Source of the DNA: Alphaproteobacteria bacterium | Lineage (GTDB): Bacteria > Pseudomonadota > Alphaproteobacteria > UBA828 | Direction: 5' to 3' | Assembly: GCA_022823305.1 (NCBI GenBank) | Contig: JAJDXK010000023.1 | Span: 1 to 64,000, forward strand | DNA: 64,000 bases | In this document: positions 42,663 through 50,997 of the stretch, piece after piece | Layout of the letters: each line of letters begins with the position of its first letter | Position numbering within the stretch: the first letter of the stretch is position 1 | Program-made: the position numbers and the translations under genes | The notes under the pieces: model-generated | What the model was told of the DNA's origin: nothing | Seen by the model: only the letters and a program-made list of their open reading frames with translations | Databases searched by the model: none

Positions 42663-42884
42663 ATGCTGATAATCCGCTCAACACCGCAGTTGCCTCGGAG
42701 AGAGTTGACAGATGGTAGGTGGAAGCCGAACGCCGGGCTGACGGACGAACCAAGCGGCGACATCGAGGTCGAGATGGGGACGTTCGAGCGCACCAAGTAC
42801 AAGCTCATTCTCACGCGCGACGAAGCGCAGGAATTGAGCGAGCTGCTCGGAGCCTATGTCACGGTGGCGAGAACTAAGGACTGA
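42663..42884 (+). CDS. Small protein of unknown function (73 residues)
   Basis: The ATG at 42663 is 8 nt after AGGAG (42650-42654), a strong ribosome binding site, and an AT-rich promoter-like region precedes it. The product starts MLIIRSTPQLPRREL and its second half, TKYKLILTRDEAQELSELLG, looks like a beta strand followed by an amphipathic helix. I know no family for it. Its codon usage is less GC-rich than its neighbours. It stands alone between the LLM oxidoreductase (divergent) and dapF. Confidence 0.65.
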   Translation: MLIIRSTPQLPRRELTDGRWKPNAGLTDEPSGDIEVEMGTFERTKYKLILTRDEAQELSELLGAYVTVARTKD

Positions 42885-43038
42885 CCCGATTTCAAACTGA
42901 TACACTACCGTCGGAACACTTGGCGAAGACCGGCCGGGGCGTGGCAGCGCCTCTCGCGAGAGCGGCGCACCGGCCCGAGGCACGCCCGCGCGCGGGATTC
43001 GGTGGCGCCTTGCGCCCTTCGACCCTATAACCCGGCCC

Positions 43039-43860
43039 ATGACGGGGCTTCCCTTCACCAAGATGCACGGGCTCGGCAACGACTTCGTCATCTTCGACGC
43101 GCGCCGGGCGCCGCTCGCGCTTGACGCCGCGCGCGCGCGCGCCGTCGCCGACCGGCTGACCGGCGTCGGCTGCGACCAGGTGATCGCCCTGGAGCCACCG
43201 CGCAGCGAGGGCACGGACGCCTACATGCGTATCTGGAACAGCGACGGCGGCGAGGTCGCGGCCTGCGGCAACGGCACCCGCTGCGCCGCCCGGCTCCTGA
43301 TGGACGAGAGCGGGCAGGCACGGGTCGTTCTGGAAACCGATGCCGGGCCGCTTGCCGCGCACGAGGGCGGCGGCGGGCAGATCCGCGTGGACATGGGGCC
43401 GGCACGGCTGGAGTGGCACGAGATCCCGCTCGCCCGCGCCGCCGACACCCTCCACGTCGAGGTCGGCGCCGGGCCGCTCTCCGACGCGGTCGCGGTCAAC
43501 ATGGGCAACCCCCATGCGGTGTTCTTCGTGGACGATGCCGAGGCCGTGCCGCTCGCGGCACTCGGCCCCGGGCTCGAGACCGACCCGCTCTTCCCCGCGC
43601 GCGCCAACATCGGCGTGGCCCAGCCGCTCGGCGAGGACCGGATCAGGCTCCGGGTGTGGGAGCGCGGCGCGGGGCTGACCCGGGCCTGCAGCACCGGCGC
43701 CTGCGCCGCAGCGGTCGCGGGCGCGCGGCGCGGGCTCACCGGGCGCAGCGTCACGGTCATGCTCGACGGCGGCGCGCTCGGCATCCTCTGGCGCGAGGAC
43801 GGCCACGTCGAGATGACCGGCCCGACCGCCACGAGCTTCACGGGCACGCTGCCGCAATGA
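43039..43860 (+). CDS. dapF: Diaminopimelate epimerase
   Basis: The 273-residue enzyme has both catalytic cysteines, in AACGNGTRCAARL near residue 76 and in RACSTGACAAAVAGA near residue 220. The N-terminal FTKMHGLGNDFVIFD is the standard DapF start. It interconverts LL- and meso-diaminopimelate for lysine and peptidoglycan. Its stop overlaps the next start (ATGA, 43857-43860), forming the dapF-mtaB-ftsY operon typical of alphaproteobacteria. Confidence 0.97.
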   Translation: MTGLPFTKMHGLGNDFVIFDARRAPLALDAARARAVADRLTGVGCDQVIALEPPRSEGTDAYMRIWNSDGGEVAACGNGTRCAARLLMDESGQARVVLETDAGPLAAHEGGGGQIRVDMGPARLEWHEIPLARAADTLHVEVGAGPLSDAVAVNMGNPHAVFFVDDAEAVPLAALGPGLETDPLFPARANIGVAQPLGEDRIRLRVWERGAGLTRACSTGACAAAVAGARRGLTGRSVTVMLDGGALGILWREDGHVEMTGPTATSFTGTLPQ

Positions 43861-45104
43861 GCGGGCTAGAGGTCATCACCTTCGGCTGCCGGCTCAACGC
43901 CTACGAGTCCGAGGTCGTGCGCGCCCGCGCGCAGGCCGCCGGCATGAGCGAGGGCGTCATCGTCAACACTTGCGCCGTCACGGGCGAGGCCGAGCGCCAG
44001 GCGCGCCAGGCGATCCGCCGCGCCAGACGGCGGAATCCGCACGCCACCATCGTCGCCACCGGCTGCGCGGTGCAGATCGACCCCGAGGGCTTTGCCGCGA
44101 TGCCCGAGGTCGACCGCGTCGTCGGCAACCGCGAGAAGCTCACGATCGAGGGCTTCGCGCCCGACGCCCACTCCAGAATGGCGGTCGGCGACATCATGGC
44201 GGCGCGCGAGACCGCGGGGCATCTGATCGCCGGCTACGAGGACCGCGCGCGCGCAGTGGTCCAGGTGCAGAACGGCTGCGACCACCGCTGCACATTCTGC
44301 ATCATCCCCTTCGCGCGCGGCCCGAGCCGCAGCGTGCCGCTCGGCGCGCTCGTCGCCGATGTCCGCGCCCTGGTGGCGAACGGCCATCGCGAGGTGGTGC
44401 TGAGCGGCGTCGACCTCGGCCACTACGGCGCCGACCTGCCGGGCCGGCCGAGCCTCGGCGATGCGGTGCGCCGGCTGCTCAGGGCGGTGCCCGAGCTGCC
44501 GCGGCTCCGGCTCTCCTCCATCGACCCGGTGGAGATCGACGCAAGCCTCGAGCGGCTCCTCGCCGAGGAGCCCAGGCTGATGCCGCACCTGCACCTCAGC
44601 CTGCAGGCCGGCGACGACATGGTGCTGAAGCGCATGAAGCGCCGCCACACCCGCGCCGACGTGCTGGCGCTGTGTGAGCGCCTGCGCGGGATGCGGCCGG
44701 AGATCGCCTTCGGCGCCGACCTGATCGCGGGCTTTCCCACCGAGACGCCGGCGATGTTCGAGAACACGCGGCGCCTGGTCGAAGACGCCGGCCTGATCTG
44801 GCTCCACGTCTTCCCCTACTCGCCGCGCCCCGGCACGCCGGCGGCGCGCATGCCCCAAGTGCCGAAGCCCGAGCGCCGTGCCCGCGCCGCGGCGCTGCGG
44901 GAAGCCGGCGAGGGGCCGCGCCGGCGATTCCTGCAGAGGCGCGTCGGCCGCGCGACCCAAGTCTTGCTGGAGACGGAGCGGAGCGGGCGCGACGAGTGCT
45001 TCGCCGAGGTCGCGTTCGAGCGCCCGGCGGGAGCGCCGGGCGCGCTGGTGCAGGCGCGCATCACCGAGGCGGCAGGCGAGCGCCTGATCGGGACCGCCGC
45101 CTGA
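43857..45104 (+). CDS. mtaB: tRNA (N6-threonylcarbamoyladenosine-C2)-methylthiotransferase MtaB
   Basis: The 415-residue radical-SAM protein has an N-terminal UPF0004 domain (FGCRLNAYESE, NTCAVTGEAERQARQAIRR, ATGCAVQ) with cluster cysteines. The radical-SAM motif is NGCDHRCTFCIIPFARGPSR near residue 138 (C-x3-C-x2-C), followed by a C-terminal TRAM-like domain. MtaB adds a methylthio group to t6A37 of tRNAs reading ANN codons. It overlaps dapF by 4 bp and ftsY by 1 bp, which indicates tight translational coupling. Confidence 0.95.
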   Translation: MSGLEVITFGCRLNAYESEVVRARAQAAGMSEGVIVNTCAVTGEAERQARQAIRRARRRNPHATIVATGCAVQIDPEGFAAMPEVDRVVGNREKLTIEGFAPDAHSRMAVGDIMAARETAGHLIAGYEDRARAVVQVQNGCDHRCTFCIIPFARGPSRSVPLGALVADVRALVANGHREVVLSGVDLGHYGADLPGRPSLGDAVRRLLRAVPELPRLRLSSIDPVEIDASLERLLAEEPRLMPHLHLSLQAGDDMVLKRMKRRHTRADVLALCERLRGMRPEIAFGADLIAGFPTETPAMFENTRRLVEDAGLIWLHVFPYSPRPGTPAARMPQVPKPERRARAAALREAGEGPRRRFLQRRVGRATQVLLETERSGRDECFAEVAFERPAGAPGALVQARITEAAGERLIGTAA

Positions 45105-46054
45105 TGGCGCAGGAGGATGGCGTCGGCCGCGGCCTCCTGGCCCGGCTCGCGGCAGGACTGCGACGCACCTCGGCCAGCCTCACCGGCGGCATCGGCGCCA
45201 TCTTCACCGGCCGGCGGCTCGACCAGGCGGCGCTGGACGAGCTGGAGGAGCTGCTCATCGCCGGCGACCTCGGCGCGGCCACGGCGGCGGAGCTCACGGC
45301 CGCGCTCGCCGAGGAGCGCTTCGGCAAGGAGGTGAGCGCTGACGAGGTGCGCCGCGCGCTCGCCGAGCGCATCGCAGCGCTGCTGGCGCCGGTCGAGGCG
45401 TCGCTCGCCATCGACGCCGACGCCAGACCCCACGTGATCCTGGTGGCCGGCGTCAACGGCACCGGCAAGACCACCACCATCGGCAAGCTCGCCCGGCGCT
45501 TCCGCAGCGAGGGGCGGCAGGTGATGCTGGTGGCGGGCGATACCTTCCGCGCCGCCGCGGTGGAGCAACTTGCCATCTGGGGCGAGCGGGCCGGGGCGCC
45601 GGTGGTTTCGCGTACAGACGGGGGTGATCCCGCCGGCCTCGCCTTCGATGCGCTGGAGCGCGCCCGCGCCGAGGGGATCGACGTGCTGCTGATCGACACC
45701 GCCGGCCGGCTCCAGAACAAGGCCCACCTGATGGCCGAGCTGCAGAAGATCGACCGGGTGCTGAAGAAGCTCGATCCGGCCGCGCCGCACAGCCGCCTGC
45801 TGGTGCTGGACGCCACCACCGGCCAGAACGCGCTCGGCCAGGTCGACGTCTTTCGCGAGGCCATCGCCGTCGACGGGCTTGTGATGACCAAGCTCGACGG
45901 CACCGCCAAGGGCGGCGTCCTGGTGGCGTGTGCGCGGCGTTTCGGCGTGCCGGTGGTCGCGGTCGGCATCGGCGAGGGGGTCGACGACCTCCGCCCCTTC
46001 GACGCCCGCGCCTTCGCCAGCGCCCTGATGGGTCTGGAGGACGAGGCGCGCTGA
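45104..46054 (+). CDS. ftsY: Signal recognition particle receptor FtsY
   Basis: The 316-residue protein has the SRP NG domains: an N-terminal four-helix bundle (TSASLTGGIGAIFTGRR onwards) and a GTPase with GVNGTGKTTTIGKLARRF, GDTFRAAAVEQL, DTAGRLQNKAHLM and TKLDGTAKGG. The acidic A domain of E. coli FtsY is absent, as in many alphaproteobacteria. It docks ribosome-SRP complexes at the membrane. The ATG overlaps the mtaB stop (TGATG). Confidence 0.96.
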   Translation: MAQEDGVGRGLLARLAAGLRRTSASLTGGIGAIFTGRRLDQAALDELEELLIAGDLGAATAAELTAALAEERFGKEVSADEVRRALAERIAALLAPVEASLAIDADARPHVILVAGVNGTGKTTTIGKLARRFRSEGRQVMLVAGDTFRAAAVEQLAIWGERAGAPVVSRTDGGDPAGLAFDALERARAEGIDVLLIDTAGRLQNKAHLMAELQKIDRVLKKLDPAAPHSRLLVLDATTGQNALGQVDVFREAIAVDGLVMTKLDGTAKGGVLVACARRFGVPVVAVGIGEGVDDLRPFDARAFASALMGLEDEAR

Positions 46055-46168
46055 ATCAGGGGCTTGGGGGCATCCAGCTCCAGCAGGGCTGACGGCGACC
46101 GGACCGGGCGCCGGATTCTCCACGTACCGGTCAGCTCATCCAAAGCCGCCTGTCCGGCCGCAGGGGCC

Positions 46169-46531
46169 TCACCCCACTCTCGACCAGAGCCGAGCGCCCG
46201 AGCCGGGTGCCTCGCATTGCGTGAGGCGCTCGGCCGCGGCCATCGTGGCCAGGGCGCTCCGAAGCGAGCGGGAGGACACCAGGTACTTGCTGATCCTGCC
46301 GGCAGGGAGGGTCTGATCGTTTCCCCTCAGCACACCGGAAACATGGGCGCGGATCTCGGCGAATGAACGGGGCTCCGTGAGGATCGGCGCGAGGAGCGCG
46401 TCGAACTCGCCGAGCGCAAGCGACTTCTCCCACTCGACCGTGACCTTCTGCTCGAAGCTGTAGCTGCCCGTGAGCAACAGCGCATCGGGGCCCGGCCTCC
46501 CGGCCCGCTCAGCGCGGCGCGCCTGTGCCAC
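46169..46531 (-). CDS. Hypothetical protein downstream of and overlapping the LysR gene
   Basis: From a GTG at 46531 this frame encodes 120 residues and overlaps the LysR 3' end by 23 bp. Codon choice is clearly coding-like (G/C in most third positions with mixed amino acids), and the protein has ordinary composition: SYSFEQKVTVEWEKSLALG, then EPRSFAEIRAHVSGVL and SKYLVSSRSLRSALATM. It does not match a family that I know. The C-terminal part may be a helical DNA- or protein-contact region. The overlap suggests co-transcription with the regulator. The start codon is uncertain. Confidence 0.5.
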   Translation of the reverse strand: MAQARRAERAGRPGPDALLLTGSYSFEQKVTVEWEKSLALGEFDALLAPILTEPRSFAEIRAHVSGVLRGNDQTLPAGRISKYLVSSRSLRSALATMAAAERLTQCEAPGSGARLWSRVG

Positions 46532-47429
46532 GGGCGGAAACGTTGGGTACGTGTTCACCCGTCCGGGTGAGCTTCCCGTCCAGCACCCGGACCATGGCCG
46601 CCGCGAGCGCGCGCATGGCGCCGGTGGCGCCATTGGGGTTCCAGAAGAGACCGATATCGAAGTCATCGAGGACGGGCAGCTCTGCGCAGGCCGGCAACGC
46701 ATGAAGAGTGGGCGGCACGGTGCTCGTCGAGATCGCCGTGAGGCCGAGCCCGCTCTCGATCGCCGCCTGGTTGCCGGCAAGATTGGAGCTGGAATAGACG
46801 ATCTTGTAAGGGATGTCGCGGCGCCGCAGTGCGCTGAGCACGCGCAGGCGGTACTGGCAGCCGTCCGGAAAGAGCACCAGGGGGAGGGGGCGCATCGCGC
46901 GCAGGTCGTGAATCTGGCTGCCGACCCAAGCCATCGGCTCCCGCCACAGGTCCGTAAGGGGCGCGGTGGGCGTGTCATCGTGCACCGCGAGCACGATGTC
47001 GAACTCGTTCCTTGCCAGCCCGGCGATCAAGTCCCGGCTCAGCTCGCAGGTCACATCGAGCGCGACATCGGGGTGGGTACCGGAGAAGCGGCCGAGGAGT
47101 TGCGGGAGGAACGAGAGCGCGAAATCGCTCGGGATTCCGACACGGATCGTCCCGGTCAGGATGCCGCCGGCCAGGCGGCCGACGCACTCGTCGTTCAACG
47201 CCACGATCTGCTTGGCGTATTCGAGGACGATCTCGCCCTGCGGCGTCAGCCCGAAGGACTTGCCGGAGCTGGCGAGGATCGGCGAGCCGACGATCTGCTG
47301 AAGGCGCCGCATCTGCAGGCTCACCGCCGACTGCGAGCGGCCGATCTCATCGCCTGTGCGCGAGAAGCTCCGCGTTCTCGCCAGCACCAGCAATGTCTGC
47401 AACAGGTCGACGGGCAGGATGCGTTCCAT
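46509..47429 (-). CDS. LysR-family transcriptional regulator
   Basis: The 306-residue regulator has the LysR winged-helix N-terminus (LLQTLLVLARTRSFSRTGDEIGRSQSAVSLQMRRLQ in shortened form; helix-turn-helix at residues about 18-37, key residues Ser-Gln-Ser-Ala-Val-Ser) and a periplasmic-binding-like effector domain starting GTIRVGIPSDFALSFLP. The start at 47429 (MERILPVDLLQ) matches the family. It is divergent from the creatinase/hydantoinase operon, with a 19-bp palindrome between them, so it is the probable regulator of that operon and of itself. Confidence 0.92.
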   Translation of the reverse strand: MERILPVDLLQTLLVLARTRSFSRTGDEIGRSQSAVSLQMRRLQQIVGSPILASSGKSFGLTPQGEIVLEYAKQIVALNDECVGRLAGGILTGTIRVGIPSDFALSFLPQLLGRFSGTHPDVALDVTCELSRDLIAGLARNEFDIVLAVHDDTPTAPLTDLWREPMAWVGSQIHDLRAMRPLPLVLFPDGCQYRLRVLSALRRRDIPYKIVYSSSNLAGNQAAIESGLGLTAISTSTVPPTLHALPACAELPVLDDFDIGLFWNPNGATGAMRALAAAMVRVLDGKLTRTGEHVPNVSARGTGAPR

Positions 47430-47496
47430 GCCGACGTTCCCGGGTGCTCTCTCCCGTTTGCGCCGCACGCGGCCGGGTGCAACGCACGCGCTTATC

Positions 47497-47515
47497 TCAT
47501 GAGAGTTTCTCATGA
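47497..47515. promoter_or_regulatory. 19-bp palindrome, probable LysR operator
   Basis: TCATGAGA-GTT-TCTCATGA is a perfect 8-3-8 inverted repeat in an AT-rich 203-bp divergent region between the LysR gene and the creatinase-like gene. It lies 68 bp from the regulator start and 118 bp from the catabolic gene start. It contains the T-N11-A pattern of LysR sites. Further AT-rich sequence, with AATCA/TGATT repeats, follows to about 47570. Confidence 0.6.
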
Positions 47516-47632
47516 AAGTATATTTACTATTCATGGTAATAATCAATGACTTGGTGTTATTGGTGATTGCCATCCGCTCGCGAGCGGACGAAATTCATTG
47601 CCGACGAAGACACGCAAGGAGAAGAAGGCACC

Positions 47633-48871
47633 GTGACCGACGCGGAGCGGATCACCACGCAGAAGGTCTGGAGCGCCGAGGAGATGCAGCGCCGCCTGCG
47701 CAACCTGCACGCGCTGATGGACGAGAAATCCCTTGACGCCGTGATCCTGACGAGCCTTCACAACGTCCTCTACTACACCGGCTTCTTCTGCCCTCCCTTC
47801 GGCCGACTGCACTCCGCCGTGGTCCCGAGGAAGGGCGAGCCCGCGCTGATCGTCTCCCTGATCGAGGACGTCCGGCCGCAGCACTGCTGCTACTTCGAGG
47901 ACATCCGCCCGTTCCACGACTGGGAGATGAGCCCGCTCGAGAACAACGTGCGGCTCTTCGGCGAGGTCCTGCGAGACAACGGCATCGGCAGCGGGCGCCT
48001 CGGCTACGAGGAGGATTCCGTCTCGGTCGGCTTCAAGGCGCTGATCGACCGCGCGCTCGGCGGCTTCGAGTTCGCCGACGTGGCCTACGACACCATGCGC
48101 CAGCGCCTGGTCAAGTCGGAGGAGGAGATCGCCCTCATCCGCCAGGGCGTCGAGGTCTGCGAGGTCGGTGGCTACGCGGCGCTGGAGGCGCTCAGGCCCG
48201 GCGTGACCGAGGTCGAGATGGCGCGCGCGGCCAACTCCGCGATCGAGGACGAGCTGCGCAGGCGCTTCCCCGACATCGAGGTCGACAACCTCAACATGTG
48301 CTGGGTCCAGACCGGGCCCTATCGCAGCCGCGTCGGCCACATCATGAACGCGCACCGGGAGGTGCAGAAGGGCGAGATGATCAGCGTGAACCCCTACGCG
48401 ATCATCGGCGGCTACTACCACGTGCTCGAGCGCAGCCTTTATTGGGGGCACATCCCCGACGATGCGCTCGCCGTCTTCAAGACCAACGTCGAGGCGCACC
48501 ACGCGGGGCTCCGCACCCTGCGGGCCGGCATCAGGTGCTCCGACGTGGACAAGGTGATCAATCCGATCTACCGGGACGCGGGCCTGCTGGAGGGGCGCTC
48601 CTTCGGCACCGGGCACTCGGTCGGGATCATGTCCATCTGGTTCGGGCGCGAGGAGGGCGGCGAGCTGCGCCAGTACAACGACACCGTGCTCGAAGAGAAC
48701 ATGGTCGTGACCATGGAGCCGATGGTGAACGTCGACGGGCTCGGCGGCTTCCGCCATCACGACATCTGCCGCATCACCGCCGACGGCATCGAGAACCTGA
48801 ACACCTTCCCGCGCGGTGTCCTGCTGGCCGGCGACGACGGGAGCCTCGAAGAGATTTGGCGTCCCGTGTAG
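47633..48871 (+). CDS. Creatinase-like M24-fold hydrolase
   Basis: The 412-residue protein has the pita-bread fold of creatinase/aminopeptidase P. Typical creatinase-like segments are LTSLHNVLYYTGFFCPPFGR at residues about 36-55 and GRSFGTGHSVGIMSIWFGRE near 322. VTMEPMVNVDGLGGFRHHD occurs near 360. Where metal-dependent M24 peptidases have two aspartates, this protein has VNPYAIIGGYYHVLER, so it is more likely a metal-independent amidinohydrolase (creatine to sarcosine and urea) or a relative. The GTG at 47633 follows AAGGAG (47616-47621). It is 34 bp upstream of hyuA and heads the operon under the divergent LysR. Confidence 0.85.
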   Translation: MTDAERITTQKVWSAEEMQRRLRNLHALMDEKSLDAVILTSLHNVLYYTGFFCPPFGRLHSAVVPRKGEPALIVSLIEDVRPQHCCYFEDIRPFHDWEMSPLENNVRLFGEVLRDNGIGSGRLGYEEDSVSVGFKALIDRALGGFEFADVAYDTMRQRLVKSEEEIALIRQGVEVCEVGGYAALEALRPGVTEVEMARAANSAIEDELRRRFPDIEVDNLNMCWVQTGPYRSRVGHIMNAHREVQKGEMISVNPYAIIGGYYHVLERSLYWGHIPDDALAVFKTNVEAHHAGLRTLRAGIRCSDVDKVINPIYRDAGLLEGRSFGTGHSVGIMSIWFGREEGGELRQYNDTVLEENMVVTMEPMVNVDGLGGFRHHDICRITADGIENLNTFPRGVLLAGDDGSLEEIWRPV

Positions 48872-48905
48872 CCAGGGCCACTGGCCCGACGCACCGAGCG
48901 GGACG

Positions 48906-50966
48906 ATGACCGCCCGGCTTGCCGCGGACATCGGCGGCACCTTCACCGACCTGGTGCTGCTCGATGCCGGCGGCGGCGTCCATGTCGCGAAGACCCTCTC
49001 GACGCCGGGCGACTTCAAGGAAGGCGTGCTGAGCGGCGTCGAGCGGATTCTGTCCGACGCAGGCGCAGAAGCGGAGAGAACCGTCGCGCTCGCCGATGTC
49101 GACTACTTCGTGCATGGCGCGACCGTCGTGCTCAACGCGCTGCTGGAGCGGAAGCTGCCGCAGGCTGCGCTGGTGACCACGGCGGGGTTTCGGGACGTGC
49201 TGGAGATCATGCGCACCAACAACCCGCGCATGTACGACCTCAAGTGGATCAAGCCGAAGCCGATCATCCCGCGCCATCTACGCTTCGAGGTCGCAGAGCG
49301 CGTGCGTCACACCGGCGAGGTGCTGGGTGAGCTGGACGAGGCGGGCACCCGCGCGGTGGCGCGCCGGATCGCGGGCCTCGGTATCCGCTCCGTGGCGCTC
49401 TGCTTCCTCCACGCCTACGCCAACCCGGCGCATGAGCGCCGCGCCCGCGAGATCATCCTGGAGGAGCACCCGGGGGCGCACGTCACGATCTCTTCCGACG
49501 TCGCGAGCGAGCTGAGGGAGTTCGAGCGCACGTCCACGGTGGCGATCAACGCCAGCACGATCCCCATCATCACGGCCTATCTGGACGGCCTGTCGCGGGC
49601 GCTGAGCGAGCGGGGCCTGGAGCGCGAGTTGTTCGTGATGCAGTCGAACGGCGGCGTCATCACGAGCCGGACCGCCCGGCACCTGCCGGTCCGCACCGTG
49701 ATGTCGGGCCCGGCGGGCGGCGTCGTCGGCGCCCAGTTCATCGCGAGCCGCATGGGCCTGCGCGACGTGGCGACCATCGACATCGGCGGCACCAGCAGCG
49801 ACATGGGGGTCATATCCGAGGGCTTGGCGCGAACGGTCGACCAGAGCGCGGTCGAGGGGTGGCCGATCATGGCGCCCACCATCGAGATCCTGGCCATCGG
49901 CGCCGGCGGCGGCAGCATCGCCTGGGTCGATGCCGGCGGTGCGCTCCGCGTCGGGCCGCAGAGCGCCGGCGCCCGGCCGGGGCCCGCCTGCTACGGCCTG
50001 GGCGGGACCGAGCCCACCGTCTCCGACGCCTGCGTCATGCTCAATCGGCTCAACCCGGACTACTTCCTCGCGGGCGAGATGACGCTCGACCGCGACGCCG
50101 CCGAGCGGGCCATCCGCGAGAGCATCGCCGGGCCGCTTGGAATGGAAGTCGCGGAGGCCGCCGAAGGCATCCTCCGCGTCGTCACCGCCAACATGAACAA
50201 GGCAATCCGCTCGATCCTGATCGCGCGGGGCTTCGATGTCCGCGCGTTCACGCTCATGGCGTTCGGCGGTGCGGGCGGCATGGTGGCCGGCGAGCTGCTG
50301 CGGATCGGCGACGTGCAGCGCCTGGTGGTGCCCAGCAATCCGGGCGCCGTCTCGGCCATCGGGATGCTGGCCACCGACCTGCGGCACGATTTTGCCCAGT
50401 CCAGCGTCCAGTCGCTCGCCGGCGTCGCCTGGGGCGAGGTCGAGCATGCCCTGCGAGGGTTGCGGGGTCGCGGCGCGGATCGGCTCCGCAGCGACGGCGT
50501 GGCCGACGACGCCATGCGCTTCGACGATGCGCTCGACCTGCGTTACGTCGGGCAGGACTACTACCTCCGCGTCTACGTCGACATCGACGATCTCGACGGC
50601 GCGCGCATCCGCGCCGATTTCGACCGGCTGCACGAGCACACCTACGGCTTCGCCAATCCCGAGTTCGAGGTCGAGATGGTCAATGCGCGGGTCTTCGCGC
50701 TCGGCGTGTTCGAGCGGCCCCGGCTTCCCGAAATCGCGCCACGCAGCGCGGCCGGCGGGCCGCTGGAGACCAAAGCCAGGCGGCAGGTCTTCTTCGGTGG
50801 CGCGTTCGTCGACACCGCAATCTACGACGTGACCGCGCTCCGCGCCGACGACCGGTTCGCGGGGCCTTGCATCGTCGAGGACCCCCGCTCCACCATCGTC
50901 GTCATGCCGGGTCAGGTCGCGACGGTGGATCGGTTTCGCAATCTCGCAATCGAGCTGGCGGCGTGA
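48906..50966 (+). CDS. hyuA: Hydantoinase/oxoprolinase subunit A
   Basis: The 686-residue HyuA protein starts MTARLAADIGGTFTDLVLLD, with the nucleotide-binding IGGTFTD near residue 10. It continues with ATIDIGGTSSDMGVI near 293, IGAGGGSIAWVDAGGALRVG and MAFGGAGGMVAGELLRIGD. With HyuB encoded 31 bp downstream it should be an ATP-dependent hydrolase of a cyclic amide such as N-methylhydantoin (creatinine pathway), 5-oxoproline or related lactams. The neighbouring creatinase-like enzyme favours a creatinine/hydantoin substrate. Confidence 0.92.
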   Translation: MTARLAADIGGTFTDLVLLDAGGGVHVAKTLSTPGDFKEGVLSGVERILSDAGAEAERTVALADVDYFVHGATVVLNALLERKLPQAALVTTAGFRDVLEIMRTNNPRMYDLKWIKPKPIIPRHLRFEVAERVRHTGEVLGELDEAGTRAVARRIAGLGIRSVALCFLHAYANPAHERRAREIILEEHPGAHVTISSDVASELREFERTSTVAINASTIPIITAYLDGLSRALSERGLERELFVMQSNGGVITSRTARHLPVRTVMSGPAGGVVGAQFIASRMGLRDVATIDIGGTSSDMGVISEGLARTVDQSAVEGWPIMAPTIEILAIGAGGGSIAWVDAGGALRVGPQSAGARPGPACYGLGGTEPTVSDACVMLNRLNPDYFLAGEMTLDRDAAERAIRESIAGPLGMEVAEAAEGILRVVTANMNKAIRSILIARGFDVRAFTLMAFGGAGGMVAGELLRIGDVQRLVVPSNPGAVSAIGMLATDLRHDFAQSSVQSLAGVAWGEVEHALRGLRGRGADRLRSDGVADDAMRFDDALDLRYVGQDYYLRVYVDIDDLDGARIRADFDRLHEHTYGFANPEFEVEMVNARVFALGVFERPRLPEIAPRSAAGGPLETKARRQVFFGGAFVDTAIYDVTALRADDRFAGPCIVEDPRSTIVVMPGQVATVDRFRNLAIELAA

Positions 50967-50997
50967 GGCCGCCGGGCTGTCGGGATCGGGACGCACC

